Source: JBGVSA01 sp047605765 (GTDB taxonomy: Bacteria > Pseudomonadota > Gammaproteobacteria > Burkholderiales > Rhodocyclaceae). From it: a stretch of DNA of 64,000 nt. Shown one piece after another: positions 34,421 through 43,182 of the stretch. Positions within the stretch are counted from its first letter, which is position 1; each line of letters starts with the position of its first letter. The stretch lies in contig JASGFB010000002.1 in assembly GCA_047605765.1 (NCBI GenBank), positions 1 through 64,000 on the forward strand, written 5' to 3'. A program made the translations under genes and the position numbers. The notes beneath the pieces are model-generated. The model was given only the letters and a program-made list of their open reading frames with translations. It made no database searches and was not told where the DNA came from.

Positions 34421-34800
34421 AAAATGCCGTCCTCGTCGCGGCTGTTATGGGGTTGTCGACAACAAGTGGTGGAGTGCGTGCGGAGCGGTATGAGATCTAC
34501 GAATATTCGCAGAAGACCTTGTTGAAGAATTGGGCGTTGAGTGTCTGCCTCGCTGGCGTTGCCAAGGATGAATGGCATCGCGAGGACGCCAATGCCAGTG
34601 CCAGTGCCTATCTTGAATTTGGACGCCAGCCGATCGAAGCCTATGAAGAATTGCGTGACCTCGCGTCCAAATATGAAGCACGTATCTATAGCCACAGCAG
34701 CTCGGTCAAGTCGGAGCTGAACACAATGAAGTGCATCGACCTGTTTCACAGCAAGGAACTCAATGCGTTGGCGACACAATGGGTCAAGAAATACCCCTGA
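34405..34800 (+). CDS. tai4: T6SS amidase immunity protein Tai4, copy 1
   Basis: A 131-residue exported protein with a signal peptide (about 1-26, cleavage near VRA|ER). The mature part has the Tai4 pattern: ALSVCLA, AYLEFG, and the C-terminal TMKCIDLFHSKELNAL. Tai4 dimers bind Tae4 in the periplasm and block its active site, guarding against self and sibling attack. The ATG at 34405 overlaps the effector's end by 16 bp, the usual tight effector-immunity coupling. Confidence 0.88.
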   Translation: MVTALKNAVLVAAVMGLSTTSGGVRAERYEIYEYSQKTLLKNWALSVCLAGVAKDEWHREDANASASAYLEFGRQPIEAYEELRDLASKYEARIYSHSSSVKSELNTMKCIDLFHSKELNALATQWVKKYP

Positions 34801-34817
34801 AGGCTCTTGCGAGCAGC

Positions 34818-34976
34818 ATGCCCCGTCCTGAATTGCGTCGCTCAGATATGGATGGTGCAAAGGGTCATGTGACGCTGTGGAACGGCAGCGCTTGTGCCGA
34901 TAGCTGCCACCTGTTGAATGACCCCGACAACGGTTCTTTCGTCGCAGAGGTAGCTCATTTATGGTTACTGCATTGA
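34818..34976 (+). pseudogene. Internally deleted tae4 remnant
   Basis: An open frame of 52 residues starting MPRPELRRSDMDG and running into the intact Tae4 tail (KGHVTLWNGSACADSCHLL to the stop). The first residues resemble a Tae4 N-terminus (compare M-ARPSLAG here and MNRPS in Salmonella), so it looks like a full copy from which the middle, with the catalytic Cys, was lost. It keeps the His. It cannot be an active amidase. It still overlaps the next immunity gene by 16 bp and may serve only to translate it. Confidence 0.75.
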
Positions 34977-35356
34977 AAAATGCCGTCCTCGTCGCGGCTG
35001 TTATGGGGTTGTCGACAACAAGTGGTGGAGTGCGTGCGGAGCGGCACGAGATCTACGAATATTCGCAGAGGACTTTGTTGAAGAACTGGGCACTGAGTGT
35101 CTGCCTTGCAAAGGTGTCTAAGGATGAATGGCATCGCGAGGACGCCAATGCCAGTGCCGGTGCCTATCTTGAATTCGGGCGCCAGCCGATTGAGGCCTAT
35201 GAAGAATTGCGTGACCTTGCGTCCAAATATGCGGCGCGTACCTATAGCAGCAGTAATTCGGCTGAAGCCGAGCTGAACACGATGAAGTGCATCGACCTGT
35301 TTCACAGCAAGGAACTCAATGCATTGGCGAGGCGGTGGGTCAAGAAACACCCTTGA
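34961..35356 (+). CDS. T6SS amidase immunity protein Tai4, copy 2
   Basis: A 131-residue homologue of the preceding immunity protein with the same signal peptide. Substitutions are concentrated in the mature half (for example AGVAKDE to AKVSKDE, YSHSSSVKS to YSSSNSAEA), while TMKCIDLFHSKELNAL is kept. It has no intact partner effector. It could widen protection to variant Tae4 toxins or simply add dosage. Confidence 0.87.
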   Translation: MVTALKNAVLVAAVMGLSTTSGGVRAERHEIYEYSQRTLLKNWALSVCLAKVSKDEWHREDANASAGAYLEFGRQPIEAYEELRDLASKYAARTYSSSNSAEAELNTMKCIDLFHSKELNALARRWVKKHP

Positions 35357-35383
35357 TCGCTCTTGTGAGCAGAGCACGAACAA

Positions 35384-35407
35384 AAAGGCCACCTTGCGGT
35401 GGCCTTT
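35384..35407. terminator. Bidirectional terminator
   Basis: A 10-bp stem AAAGGCCACC / GGTGGCCTTT with a TTGC loop lies between the second immunity gene and the convergent typA. Confidence 0.9.
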
Positions 35408-35434
35408 CGTTTTGCGGTGCGCTGCGGGGCGGGT

Positions 35435-37252
35435 TTATTCCGCGTCGGCGCGGGCGGCGCGCTTGCGCTCGTGTTCCTTGAGGTGGCGCTTGCGCAGGCG
35501 GATGTTTTGCGGCGTGATTTCAACCAGCTCATCGTCGGCGATGAACTCGATCGCCGATTCCAGGGTGAGTTGGATCGGCGGCGTCAGGGTGACGGCCTCG
35601 TCCTTGCCGGAGGCGCGGACGTTGGTCAATTGCTTGCCCTTGATCGGGTTGACCACCAGATCGTTGTCACGCGAGTGGATGCCGATGATCATGCCCTCGT
35701 ACAGGCGGTCGCCGGGGCTGACGAACATGCGGCCACGGTCTTGCAGGTTCCACAGGGCATAGGCCACGGCGTCGCCGTCGTTTTGCGAAATCAGCACGCC
35801 ATTGCGGCGCTCGGCCATGGTGCCGGCCATCGGACCGTAGTCGTCGAAGACGTGGCTGGCCAGGCCCGTGCCACGGGTCAGGGTCAGGAATTCACCCTGG
35901 AAGCCGATCAGGCCACGCGCCGGGATGCGGTATTCGAGGCGCACACGACCCTTGCCGTCCGGTTGCATGTCCTGCAGCTCGCCACGGCGGCGGCCGAGTT
36001 CTTCCATCACCGCACCCTGGTGGTTTTCTTCGACGTCCACCGTCAGCATTTCGTACGGCTCATGGCGTTCGCCGTCGACTTCGCGATACACCACGCGCGG
36101 GCGGCCCACTGCCAGCTCGTAGCCTTCGCGGCGCATGTTTTCCAGCAGGATGGTCAGGTGCAGTTCACCACGGCCGGACACTTCGAAGACGTCGGCGTCA
36201 TCGGTGTACTTGACGCGCAGCGCCACGTTCTTGAGGAGTTCCTTTTCCAGACGCTCGCGGATTTGGCGGCTGGTCACGAACTTGCCTTCGCGGCCCGCCA
36301 GCGGCGAGCTGTTGACGATGAAGTTCATGGTCAGCGTCGGCTCGTCCACCGCGATCGGCTTGAGGCCTTCGGGCTTTTCCGGATCGCACAGCGTCACGCC
36401 GATACCAACCTGGTCGATGCCGCTGACCAGGATGATGTCGCCGGCCTCGGCCGATTCGGCCGCCGAGCGCTCCAGGCCCTGGAAGGTCAGCACCTGGCTG
36501 ACCTTGGCCTTGCCACGCGACTCGTCACCGTACATCACCACTACGTCCTGGTTGGGACGGATGCGGCCGCGCTTGATGCGGCCGATGCCGAGCTGGCCAA
36601 TGTAAGTGGAGTAGTCCAGCGAGCAGATCTGCACTTGCAGCGGGCCTTCGGCGTCCACTTCAGGCTGCGGCACGTATTGCAGGATGGCTTCGAACAGCGG
36701 CTTCATGTCGGTGCCGGGGGTGCTGGCGTCGAGCATGGCGTAGCCGTTCAGCGCCGAGGCGTACACCACGGGGAAGTCCAATTGTTCTTCGGTGGCGCCC
36801 AGTTTGTCGAACAGGTCGAAGGTGTGGTTGATGACCCAGTCGGGGCGTGCGCCCGGACGGTCGATCTTGTTGATCACCACGATCGGCTTGAGACCCAGTG
36901 CCAGCGCCTTGCGCGTCACGAAGCGGGTCTGCGGCATCGGGCCTTCGACGGCGTCGACCAGCAGCAGCACCGAATCGACCATCGACAGCACGCGCTCGAC
37001 TTCACCGCCGAAGTCGGCGTGCCCCGGGGTGTCGACGATGTTGATGTGGGTCTCGCCGTACTGGATGGCGCAGTTCTTGGCCAGGATGGTGATGCCACGC
37101 TCGCGCTCGATGTCGCCGCTGTCCATCACGCGCTCGGCCACCTGCTGGTTGTCGCGGAAGGTGCCGGATTGGCGCAGAAGCTGGTCAACCAGCGTGGTCT
37201 TGCCATGGTCGACGTGAGCGATGATGGCGATATTGCGGATGGCGCGAGTCAT
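35435..37252 (-). CDS. typA: Translational GTPase TypA/BipA
   Basis: A 605-residue EF-G-like GTPase that binds 70S ribosomes and aids 50S assembly and stress adaptation. The G motifs AHVDHGKTTL (P-loop), DTPGHADFGGEVERVL and NKIDRPGARPDW are intact, followed by EF-G-like domains and the BipA-specific C-terminus with RGLIGFQGEFLTLTRG. Transcribed leftward and divergent from the purine phosphorylase gene. Confidence 0.96.
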   Translation of the reverse strand: MTRAIRNIAIIAHVDHGKTTLVDQLLRQSGTFRDNQQVAERVMDSGDIERERGITILAKNCAIQYGETHINIVDTPGHADFGGEVERVLSMVDSVLLLVDAVEGPMPQTRFVTRKALALGLKPIVVINKIDRPGARPDWVINHTFDLFDKLGATEEQLDFPVVYASALNGYAMLDASTPGTDMKPLFEAILQYVPQPEVDAEGPLQVQICSLDYSTYIGQLGIGRIKRGRIRPNQDVVVMYGDESRGKAKVSQVLTFQGLERSAAESAEAGDIILVSGIDQVGIGVTLCDPEKPEGLKPIAVDEPTLTMNFIVNSSPLAGREGKFVTSRQIRERLEKELLKNVALRVKYTDDADVFEVSGRGELHLTILLENMRREGYELAVGRPRVVYREVDGERHEPYEMLTVDVEENHQGAVMEELGRRRGELQDMQPDGKGRVRLEYRIPARGLIGFQGEFLTLTRGTGLASHVFDDYGPMAGTMAERRNGVLISQNDGDAVAYALWNLQDRGRMFVSPGDRLYEGMIIGIHSRDNDLVVNPIKGKQLTNVRASGKDEAVTLTPPIQLTLESAIEFIADDELVEITPQNIRLRKRHLKEHERKRAARADAE

Positions 37253-37425
37253 AGGAACGTTGTGGGGGTGTGCGTTATGAGGTAAATCAGGAGGATTTAC
37301 AAAAAGCCCTCGATTTTAGCACGCCAAGGCGGGGGGTGAGCCAGCGCAACTTTGTGACAAGGCGCATCCGCGCCGGCAGGCCATGGCATCGCATAAAATG
37401 GGCGGACTCATTTCCCGGGATTCCT

Positions 37426-38166
37426 ATGCTTGCGATCATTGGCGGTAGTGGTCTGTCCAAGTTGTCCAACCTGACTGTCGAGCGCCGCGAAGTCGTGCGC
37501 ACGCCTTTCGGCGAACCCTCCGGGGCGCTCCTGTTCGGTCGCGTGTGCGACCAGCCCGCCGTGTTCCTGGCGCGCCACGGCTACGGCCATACGGTGCCGC
37601 CGCACAAAGTCAATTACCGCGCCAACATCTGGGCGCTCAAACAGGCCGGCGCCCAGTGCATCGTGTCGGTGGCTTCGGTCGGCGGCATCCGCGCCGACCT
37701 AGTGCCCGGCGCGCTGGTGGTGCCCGACCAGATCATCGATTACACCTGGGATCGCCCCAACAGCTTTTTCGATGGCGGTGAGACGCCGGTGGTGCATGTC
37801 GATTTCACCCATCCGTACGATCAGGTCCTGCGCCAGCGCCTGCTGGCTGCGGCCGAGGCTGCTGGCGAAGCGGTCTTCGATGGAGCGGTCTACGCCGCGA
37901 CGCAAGGTCCGCGCCTGGAAACCATTGCCGAGATCAACCGCTTCGAGCGCGACGGTGCCGACATCGTGGGCATGACCGGCATGCCCGAGGCGGTGCTGGC
38001 ACGGGAGTTGGAGCTGCCCTATGCTGCCCTGGCCATGGTGGTCAATCCAGCGGCCGGGCGGGGCGGCAGCGTCCAGGGCATTGAAATGCGCGCCATGGCG
38101 AGCACCACCGAAGCCATCATCGGCCGGGTGCATAACGTGCTGCAGCATCTGTGCGCCACCTGCTGA
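37426..38166 (+). CDS. S-methyl-5'-thioinosine/thioadenosine phosphorylase (MTAP/PNP family)
   Basis: A 246-residue class-II purine nucleoside phosphorylase. IIGGSGLSKL, the phosphate-binding RHGYGHTVPPHKVNYRAN and GMTGMPEAVLARELELPYA motifs are present. The sequence is closest to the bacterial methylthioinosine phosphorylase type (Pseudomonas) used when methylthioadenosine is first deaminated, but MTA itself is possible. The ATG at 37426 is preferred to a long upstream frame. def follows after 10 bp in the same direction. Confidence 0.88.
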   Translation: MLAIIGGSGLSKLSNLTVERREVVRTPFGEPSGALLFGRVCDQPAVFLARHGYGHTVPPHKVNYRANIWALKQAGAQCIVSVASVGGIRADLVPGALVVPDQIIDYTWDRPNSFFDGGETPVVHVDFTHPYDQVLRQRLLAAAEAAGEAVFDGAVYAATQGPRLETIAEINRFERDGADIVGMTGMPEAVLARELELPYAALAMVVNPAAGRGGSVQGIEMRAMASTTEAIIGRVHNVLQHLCATC

Positions 38167-38176
38167 GGAGAGGGAC

Positions 38177-38710
38177 ATGATCCGCGAAGTCCTCAAGATG
38201 GGCGATCCACGGCTGTTGCGCCGCGCACGCGAGATCGAGCGTTTCGATACGCCCGAGTTGCATGCGCTGATCGCCGACATGTTCGACACCATGCACCACC
38301 TGTCGGGCGCCGGCCTGGCCGCGCCCCAGATCGGCGTCGATCTGCGCCTGGTGATCTTTGGTTTTTCGCACAACGAGCGCTATCCGCACGCCCATGAGGT
38401 GCCCGAGACGGTCCTCATCAACCCCGTGCTGGAGCCGTTGTCGGACGACATGGAAAACGGCTGGGAAGGCTGCCTGTCGGTGCCGGGCCTGCGCGGCCTG
38501 GTGCCGCGTTACCAATCCCTGCGCTATAGCGGCTTTGATCAGTTCGGGCAGCGCATCGAGCGCGAAGTGAGCGATTTTCACGCGCGTGTGGTGCAGCACG
38601 AATGCGATCACCTGGACGGCATCCTGTATCCGATGCGCATCACCGATTTTTCCAACTTCGGTTTCACCGACGTGCTGTTCCCCGAGCTGGCGGGGCAGCC
38701 CGACGACTGA
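38177..38710 (+). CDS. def: Peptide deformylase
   Basis: A 177-residue metallo-deformylase removing formyl from nascent Met. Motif 1 GLAAPQIGV, motif 2 EGCLSVPG (metal Cys) and motif 3 QHECDHLDG (two His, catalytic Glu) are complete. It carries the longer, C-terminally extended form seen in second deformylase copies of Betaproteobacteria; another def next to fmt may exist elsewhere. GAGGAGAGGG precedes the ATG. Confidence 0.94.
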   Translation: MIREVLKMGDPRLLRRAREIERFDTPELHALIADMFDTMHHLSGAGLAAPQIGVDLRLVIFGFSHNERYPHAHEVPETVLINPVLEPLSDDMENGWEGCLSVPGLRGLVPRYQSLRYSGFDQFGQRIEREVSDFHARVVQHECDHLDGILYPMRITDFSNFGFTDVLFPELAGQPDD

Positions 38711-38743
38711 AGCTGCCCCATCGCCCGCGCGCCGCGCGGGTGA

Positions 38744-39517
38744 TCATTGCCAGTAGTTTTCGAACAGCATGCTGCCGACGAGTCCACGTCGGCAGGGCTG
38801 AAAATCCCGTTCGCGCAGCAATTCGCGCATATCGGCCGTAAAGCCGGGGTTGCCGCAGACCATGACGCGGGCCTCGCGCGCGTCGAGCGCCGCACCGGCG
38901 GCGAATTCCAGCGAGCCGTCCTGCACCATTTCCGGCATGCGGCGATTCAATTCGCTGGCGCCCGCCTCGCGCGTCACCACCGGCAGGTAACGCAACTGGT
39001 CCGTGTGACGCGACGCGCAGGCGCGCAACTCATCGCCGTAGGCCAGCTCTGCTGCGCTGCGCACGCTGTGCACGACGATCAGCCGTTCATAGCGCTGCAA
39101 CACGCTGCCTTCGCGCAGCATCGATACATACGGGCCCAGGCCCGAGCCGGTGGCCAGCATCCACAGGGTGCGCCCCGGCGCCAATTGGGTTTCGATGAAG
39201 AATCCCAGCGCCAGCGGATCGAACAGCACCGGCTGGCCGGGTTCGAGGCGCGCCAGCGGCGCGGTCAACTGGCCGTCCGGCACCAGCGTGATGAGAAATT
39301 CCAGCTCCGCTTCGTGCGGGGCGGAAACGATCGAATAAGGCCGCCATACGATGTCGCCCCCTTCGCCGACCGGCAGACCGAGTTTGGCGTAATGGCCGGG
39401 CGAGAAACTGAAACCATCGGGCCTGGGAATGCGCAGCGACCATTGGTGAGGCGCCCAGCGGAGCCATTGGGTGATCGGCTGCGGGGCCCAGCGGACGGGG
39501 GCGGCGGGGGCATTCAT
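38744..39517 (-). CDS. Ferredoxin--NADP(+) reductase
   Basis: A 257-residue FAD/NADP reductase of the bacterial FPR subclass. RPYSIVSAP binds FAD, ATGSGLGPYVSML the NADP pyrophosphate, and VCGNPGFTADM plus C-terminal MLFENYWQ close the nicotinamide pocket. It passes electrons between NADPH and ferredoxin/flavodoxin. It converges on def and is divergent from the SOS helicase. Confidence 0.93.
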   Translation of the reverse strand: MNAPAAPVRWAPQPITQWLRWAPHQWSLRIPRPDGFSFSPGHYAKLGLPVGEGGDIVWRPYSIVSAPHEAELEFLITLVPDGQLTAPLARLEPGQPVLFDPLALGFFIETQLAPGRTLWMLATGSGLGPYVSMLREGSVLQRYERLIVVHSVRSAAELAYGDELRACASRHTDQLRYLPVVTREAGASELNRRMPEMVQDGSLEFAAGAALDAREARVMVCGNPGFTADMRELLRERDFQPCRRGLVGSMLFENYWQ

Positions 39518-39612
39518 GACGACTCTCCATGTTGAACACGAAAGGGCGGGCGCTCGGGCCGGACGCAGGCGGGGGCAGACACACTTTGCCGATTGCCCGC
39601 ACTGGATGGCTC

Positions 39613-39628
39613 CTGTATTTTTATACAG
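39613..39628. promoter_or_regulatory. LexA box (SOS operator)
   Basis: A perfect CTGT-N8-ACAG palindrome (CTGTATTTTTATACAG) 24 bp before the helicase ATG, matching the proteobacterial LexA consensus. Confidence 0.85.
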
Positions 39629-39652
39629 TTATCGAAAGCCCGCCCGTGTTTG

Positions 39653-41755
39653 ATGAATTCTGCCGCATCTTCTGCCCCCGCTGAACCGCCGTCGTATCTC
39701 GCCAAGCTCAACGCCGAGCAACGGCAGGCCGTCACCTATGGCATCGGCCATGGCACGCACGAGACGGGCCCCTTGCTGGTGATCGCCGGTGCGGGGTCGG
39801 GCAAGACCAACACGCTGGCGCACCGCGTGGCGCACCTGATCGCGCACAACGTCGACCCGCGGGGCATTCTGCTGCTGACCTTTTCGCGCCGGGCAGCGAT
39901 CGAGATGACACGCCGGGTAGAGCGCATCGTCGGCACCCTCGACGGCCCGCAGGCGCGTCTGGCCAAATCGGCGCTGGAATGGGCCGGCACCTTTCACAGT
40001 ATCGGAGCGCGCCTGCTGCGCGAATACGCCGAGCACCTGGGCATGAGCCCGTCGTTCACCATTCACGACCGCGAAGACTCGGCGGATCTGATGAACCTGG
40101 CGCGCCATGACCTGGGCCTGTCGGCCAAGGACAAACGCTTTCCGGCCAAGAACACCTGCCTCGCGATCTATTCGAAGGTCGTCAATACCGAGCGCGCGCT
40201 GGCCGATGTGCTCGAAAACAGCTACCCCTGGTGCGTCGAATGGGAAGAAGAACTGCGTCAGCTCTTCGGCCAGTACGTTGGGGCCAAACAGCAGCAGGCG
40301 GTGCTCGATTACGACGACCTTCTGCTGTACTGGGCGCAGATGCTGACCGAACCGGCGCTGGCTGCCAGCGTGGGGGGGCGCTTTTCGCACGTGCTGGTCG
40401 ACGAATACCAGGACACCAATCGCTTGCAGGCGTCGATCCTTAAGGGCATGAAACCCGATGGACGCGGGCTCACCGTGGTCGGCGACGACGCCCAATCGAT
40501 CTATGCCTTCCGGGGCGCCACGGTGCGCAACATCCTCGACTTTCCCGATCAGTTCGATCCGCCAGCGCAGGTGGTGACCCTGGAGCGCAACTATCGCTCG
40601 ACGCAGGCCATCCTTAATGCGTCGAACGCCGTGATTGGCCAGGCGACCGAGCGCTTCACCAAGAACCTATGGACCGAACGTCCGCTGGCGGAATCGCCGC
40701 GCCTGGTGACGGTGCGTGACGAAGGCGACCAGGCGCGCTACGTGGTCGAGCAGGTGCTGGCGCGCCGTGAAGAAGGCGTCAAACTGACCCGGCAGGCGGT
40801 GCTGTTCCGCGCCGCGCAGCACAGTTCGCAACTCGAGATCGAGCTGACGCGCCGCAACATCCCCTTCGTCAAATTTGGCGGGCTCAAATTCCTCGAAGCC
40901 GCCCACGTCAAGGATCTGCTGGCGATCCTGCGCTGGATCGAAAATCCGCGCGACCGTGTGGCGGGGTTCCGCGTGCTGTTGCTGCTGCCGGGCGTCGGAC
41001 CCAAAACGGCCGGCAAAGTGCTCGACGATATCGCGGCGGCCGACAACGCGGTGGCGGTGGTGCGCGCCGTCAAGCCGCCCCCGTTGGCCGCCGATGACTG
41101 GAAGCATTTGTGCGACATGCTGGCGGTGGCCCGTTCTGGCAATGCGTCGTGGCCCGCCGAGTTCGAATGGGTGCGGCGCTGGTACGCGCCACAGCTCGAA
41201 CGCAAGCACGAGGATGCCGAAGTGCGCGCGGCCGATCTGCTGCAGATGGAAAAGATCGCCGCCGGCTACGCCACGCGTGAGCGCTTTCTATCGGAACTCA
41301 CGCTCGATCCGCCCGATGCCACCAGCGATGAATCCGGCGCGCCGTTGCTCGACGAGGACTACCTCATCCTGTCGACCATCCACTCGGCCAAGGGGCAAGA
41401 GTGGGACAGTGTCTATCTGCTCAACGCGGTGGACGGATGCATTCCTTCCGACATGGCGACCGGCAGCACTGATGAGATCGAAGAAGAGCGCCGCCTGCTG
41501 TACGTAGCGATGACGCGCGCCAAAGATCAACTGCAGATCCTCACGCCGCAGCGTTTCTATGTGCACGGCCAGGCCAGCCAGGGTGATCGCCATGTGTATG
41601 CCACCTGCACGCGATTTATTCCCGCCGCGCTGGTGCCCCTGTTCGAAGCGCGTGCCTGGCCGGTGGCGACACCGCCTGCGCTGAACACGCCGGCTACGCC
41701 GCCGACACAGGCCTTCATCGACATCGCCGCGCGCATGCGCAAGATGTGGCAGTAA
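39653..41755 (+). CDS. SOS-controlled UvrD/Rep-family ATP-dependent DNA helicase
   Basis: A 700-residue superfamily-1A helicase. Motifs: Q-motif LNAEQRQAV, Walker A IAGAGSGKT, Ia TFSRRAAIEM, II LVDEYQDTN, III VVGDDAQSIYAFRGA, IV TLERNYRS, V STIHSAKGQEW, VI LLYVAMTRAKDQL. It is 3'-5' and shorter and more divergent than UvrD, PcrA or Rep, so likely an accessory repair or recombination helicase. The start ATG 39653 sits just after a LexA box, implying induction by DNA damage. Confidence 0.92.
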   Translation: MNSAASSAPAEPPSYLAKLNAEQRQAVTYGIGHGTHETGPLLVIAGAGSGKTNTLAHRVAHLIAHNVDPRGILLLTFSRRAAIEMTRRVERIVGTLDGPQARLAKSALEWAGTFHSIGARLLREYAEHLGMSPSFTIHDREDSADLMNLARHDLGLSAKDKRFPAKNTCLAIYSKVVNTERALADVLENSYPWCVEWEEELRQLFGQYVGAKQQQAVLDYDDLLLYWAQMLTEPALAASVGGRFSHVLVDEYQDTNRLQASILKGMKPDGRGLTVVGDDAQSIYAFRGATVRNILDFPDQFDPPAQVVTLERNYRSTQAILNASNAVIGQATERFTKNLWTERPLAESPRLVTVRDEGDQARYVVEQVLARREEGVKLTRQAVLFRAAQHSSQLEIELTRRNIPFVKFGGLKFLEAAHVKDLLAILRWIENPRDRVAGFRVLLLLPGVGPKTAGKVLDDIAAADNAVAVVRAVKPPPLAADDWKHLCDMLAVARSGNASWPAEFEWVRRWYAPQLERKHEDAEVRAADLLQMEKIAAGYATRERFLSELTLDPPDATSDESGAPLLDEDYLILSTIHSAKGQEWDSVYLLNAVDGCIPSDMATGSTDEIEEERRLLYVAMTRAKDQLQILTPQRFYVHGQASQGDRHVYATCTRFIPAALVPLFEARAWPVATPPALNTPATPPTQAFIDIAARMRKMWQ

Positions 41756-41759
41756 GGCA

Positions 41760-42494
41760 TCAACCCATCTGCATGCACGCCACCAGGGCGGGTGAGATGC
41801 CCACATAGGCGGCCCCGTCCGGCCCCACCCGCTGGGGGCGTGCCTGCGTACACACTTCGCGCAGTGCGGCCATGCCGGCGCTGACGCTATCGAGCACCGG
41901 CAGGTCAAAGTGTGGCGCCAGGCGATCGCCCCAGCCGGCCAAGGCGGCCCCGCCTACCAGAATGGCATCCACTTGCCAGCGTGCTGCGGCCCGTTCGCAG
42001 GCCGTGCGCACGTGGGTGAGCGCGCGATCGCCGCCGGCCTGCAGATCCAACCCCGATTGCGGCAGGATCTCGATGCCCGCCAGGGCCGTGGCGAGGCCGT
42101 GCGCCTGAGACAGGCGTTCGAGCATCGGCTGCCAGCGCGCACCCCCTGTGACGACGGCAAAGCGCCCGTGGCCGGCTGCCGCACGCATCGAGGCCGTCGC
42201 CAGGCCCACGACGTGCGCCGGGCAGAGCTCTTCGAGCGCCGTCAGGCCCGGATCGCCGAAACAGCCGATCAGCACCGCGTCATGATCCTCGTGGGCATGG
42301 GCGGCCCAGGTGTCGAGTACGGCATGGGCCGCGACCGTATAGGCCGCCTCGGAGGCGATGTAGCGTGCGCCGAAATGCGCTGTCGCGGCATCGACGTGGG
42401 CACCCGGTAGCGCCTCGCGTGCGTGGCGCGTCAGCCTATCGGTGACGCTTGCCGTGGTATTGGGATTGATGATCAGGACGCGTGGCGTGCTCAC
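41760..42494 (-). CDS. Asp/Glu/hydantoin racemase-family protein
   Basis: A 244-residue two-domain racemase-fold protein. The first catalytic Cys, C78 in IGCFGDPG, is present, but the position of the second (normally GCAG) reads G181-G182-A183, so the two-cysteine mechanism is incomplete. The INPNT start is typical of allantoin/hydantoin racemases. It may act by a one-base mechanism or on an unusual substrate. It overlaps the GntR gene end by 4 bp and is last in a Pot-type importer operon, so the imported compound is probably its substrate. Confidence 0.82.
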   Translation of the reverse strand: MSTPRVLIINPNTTASVTDRLTRHAREALPGAHVDAATAHFGARYIASEAAYTVAAHAVLDTWAAHAHEDHDAVLIGCFGDPGLTALEELCPAHVVGLATASMRAAAGHGRFAVVTGGARWQPMLERLSQAHGLATALAGIEILPQSGLDLQAGGDRALTHVRTACERAAARWQVDAILVGGAALAGWGDRLAPHFDLPVLDSVSAGMAALREVCTQARPQRVGPDGAAYVGISPALVACMQMG

Positions 42495-43180
42495 GCTTGC
42501 AACCCCAGCAGTACGCCGAAGTCGTTTTCGGCCTCGGTGGAGGGTGTGAAGTCGAGCATGTTCTCAATGTGTGTGAGATGGCGGCGCATCAGGCGGCGTG
42601 CCGTGGCGCTATCGCCGCTGGTCATCGCCGACAGCAGCGAATGATGCTCGGTACAGCCGCAGCCATAGGCGCCTTGCGGGCTGAAGGCCATCAGGATCAG
42701 CGAGGTGCGCGACACCAGTTCGCGCAGCATCTTTTCGAGCGTGGCGTTGCCGGCGCGCCCGGCCATCTCCAGGTGAAACTGCCCCGACAGCCGGATGGCC
42801 GAGCGGCGCTCACCGGCGGCATGCGCGGCGCGCTCCTGTTCGATCAATGCCGCCAGCGCGGCATGATCCTCGGCGCGTGCGCGCCGCATGTAGGCCTCGC
42901 ACAGCGGGACTTCGACCAGGCGACGGGCATCGAACACTTCGCGCGCCTCGGTCATGGTCGGGCTTGCTACCGCCGCGCCGCGATTGGGTGTGAGCGTGAC
43001 GAGCTGTTCGCTGGCCAGTCGCACCAGTACCTGGCGGATGCGCGTGCGCGATACGCCAAAGGCCTGGCCGAGCTTCTCTTCGGTCAGCCGCATGCCCGGC
43101 GGTAGGCGATGGGCGAGGATGGCGTCGACGATCTGTTCGTAGATGCCGGTGTCGGACAGGGGCGGCGTGCGCATGTCCAT
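42491..43180 (-). CDS. GntR/FadR-family transcription regulator
   Basis: A 229-residue regulator with a winged helix at residues 8-75 (EEKLGQAFGVSRTRIRQVLVRL) and an FCD ligand-binding domain containing the His/Asp metal-site pattern (FDARRLVE, QFHLEM, EHHSLL). Likely controls the importer genes upstream of it in the same operon. ATG 43180 sits two bases after the permease stop, so it is translated with that gene. Confidence 0.88.
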   Translation of the reverse strand: MDMRTPPLSDTGIYEQIVDAILAHRLPPGMRLTEEKLGQAFGVSRTRIRQVLVRLASEQLVTLTPNRGAAVASPTMTEAREVFDARRLVEVPLCEAYMRRARAEDHAALAALIEQERAAHAAGERRSAIRLSGQFHLEMAGRAGNATLEKMLRELVSRTSLILMAFSPQGAYGCGCTEHHSLLSAMTSGDSATARRLMRRHLTHIENMLDFTPSTEAENDFGVLLGLQA

Positions 43181-43182
43181 GC

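Larger units (their letters stand above)
34284..35375 (+). repeat. Direct duplication of tae4 tail plus tai4
   Basis: Unit A (about 34284-34818) and unit B (about 34845-35375) are near-identical: the Tae4 C-terminal coding tail, the overlapping Tai4 gene and a few bases past its stop. The offset is 556 bp in the main part and 561 bp at the left edge because unit B lacks 5 bp (CGAGG). The first ~110 bp after that are almost base-for-base the same; differences cluster inside the second immunity gene. Confidence 0.9.

Noticed and set aside
34818..34976. Second copy of tae4 as an active effector
   Set aside because: Only 52 codons; the catalytic Cys region is missing, so it is listed as a remnant.
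35399..37285. Long plus-strand open frame opposite typA
   Set aside because: Antisense shadow of typA; composition is low-complexity His/Asp/Val and no domain is seen.
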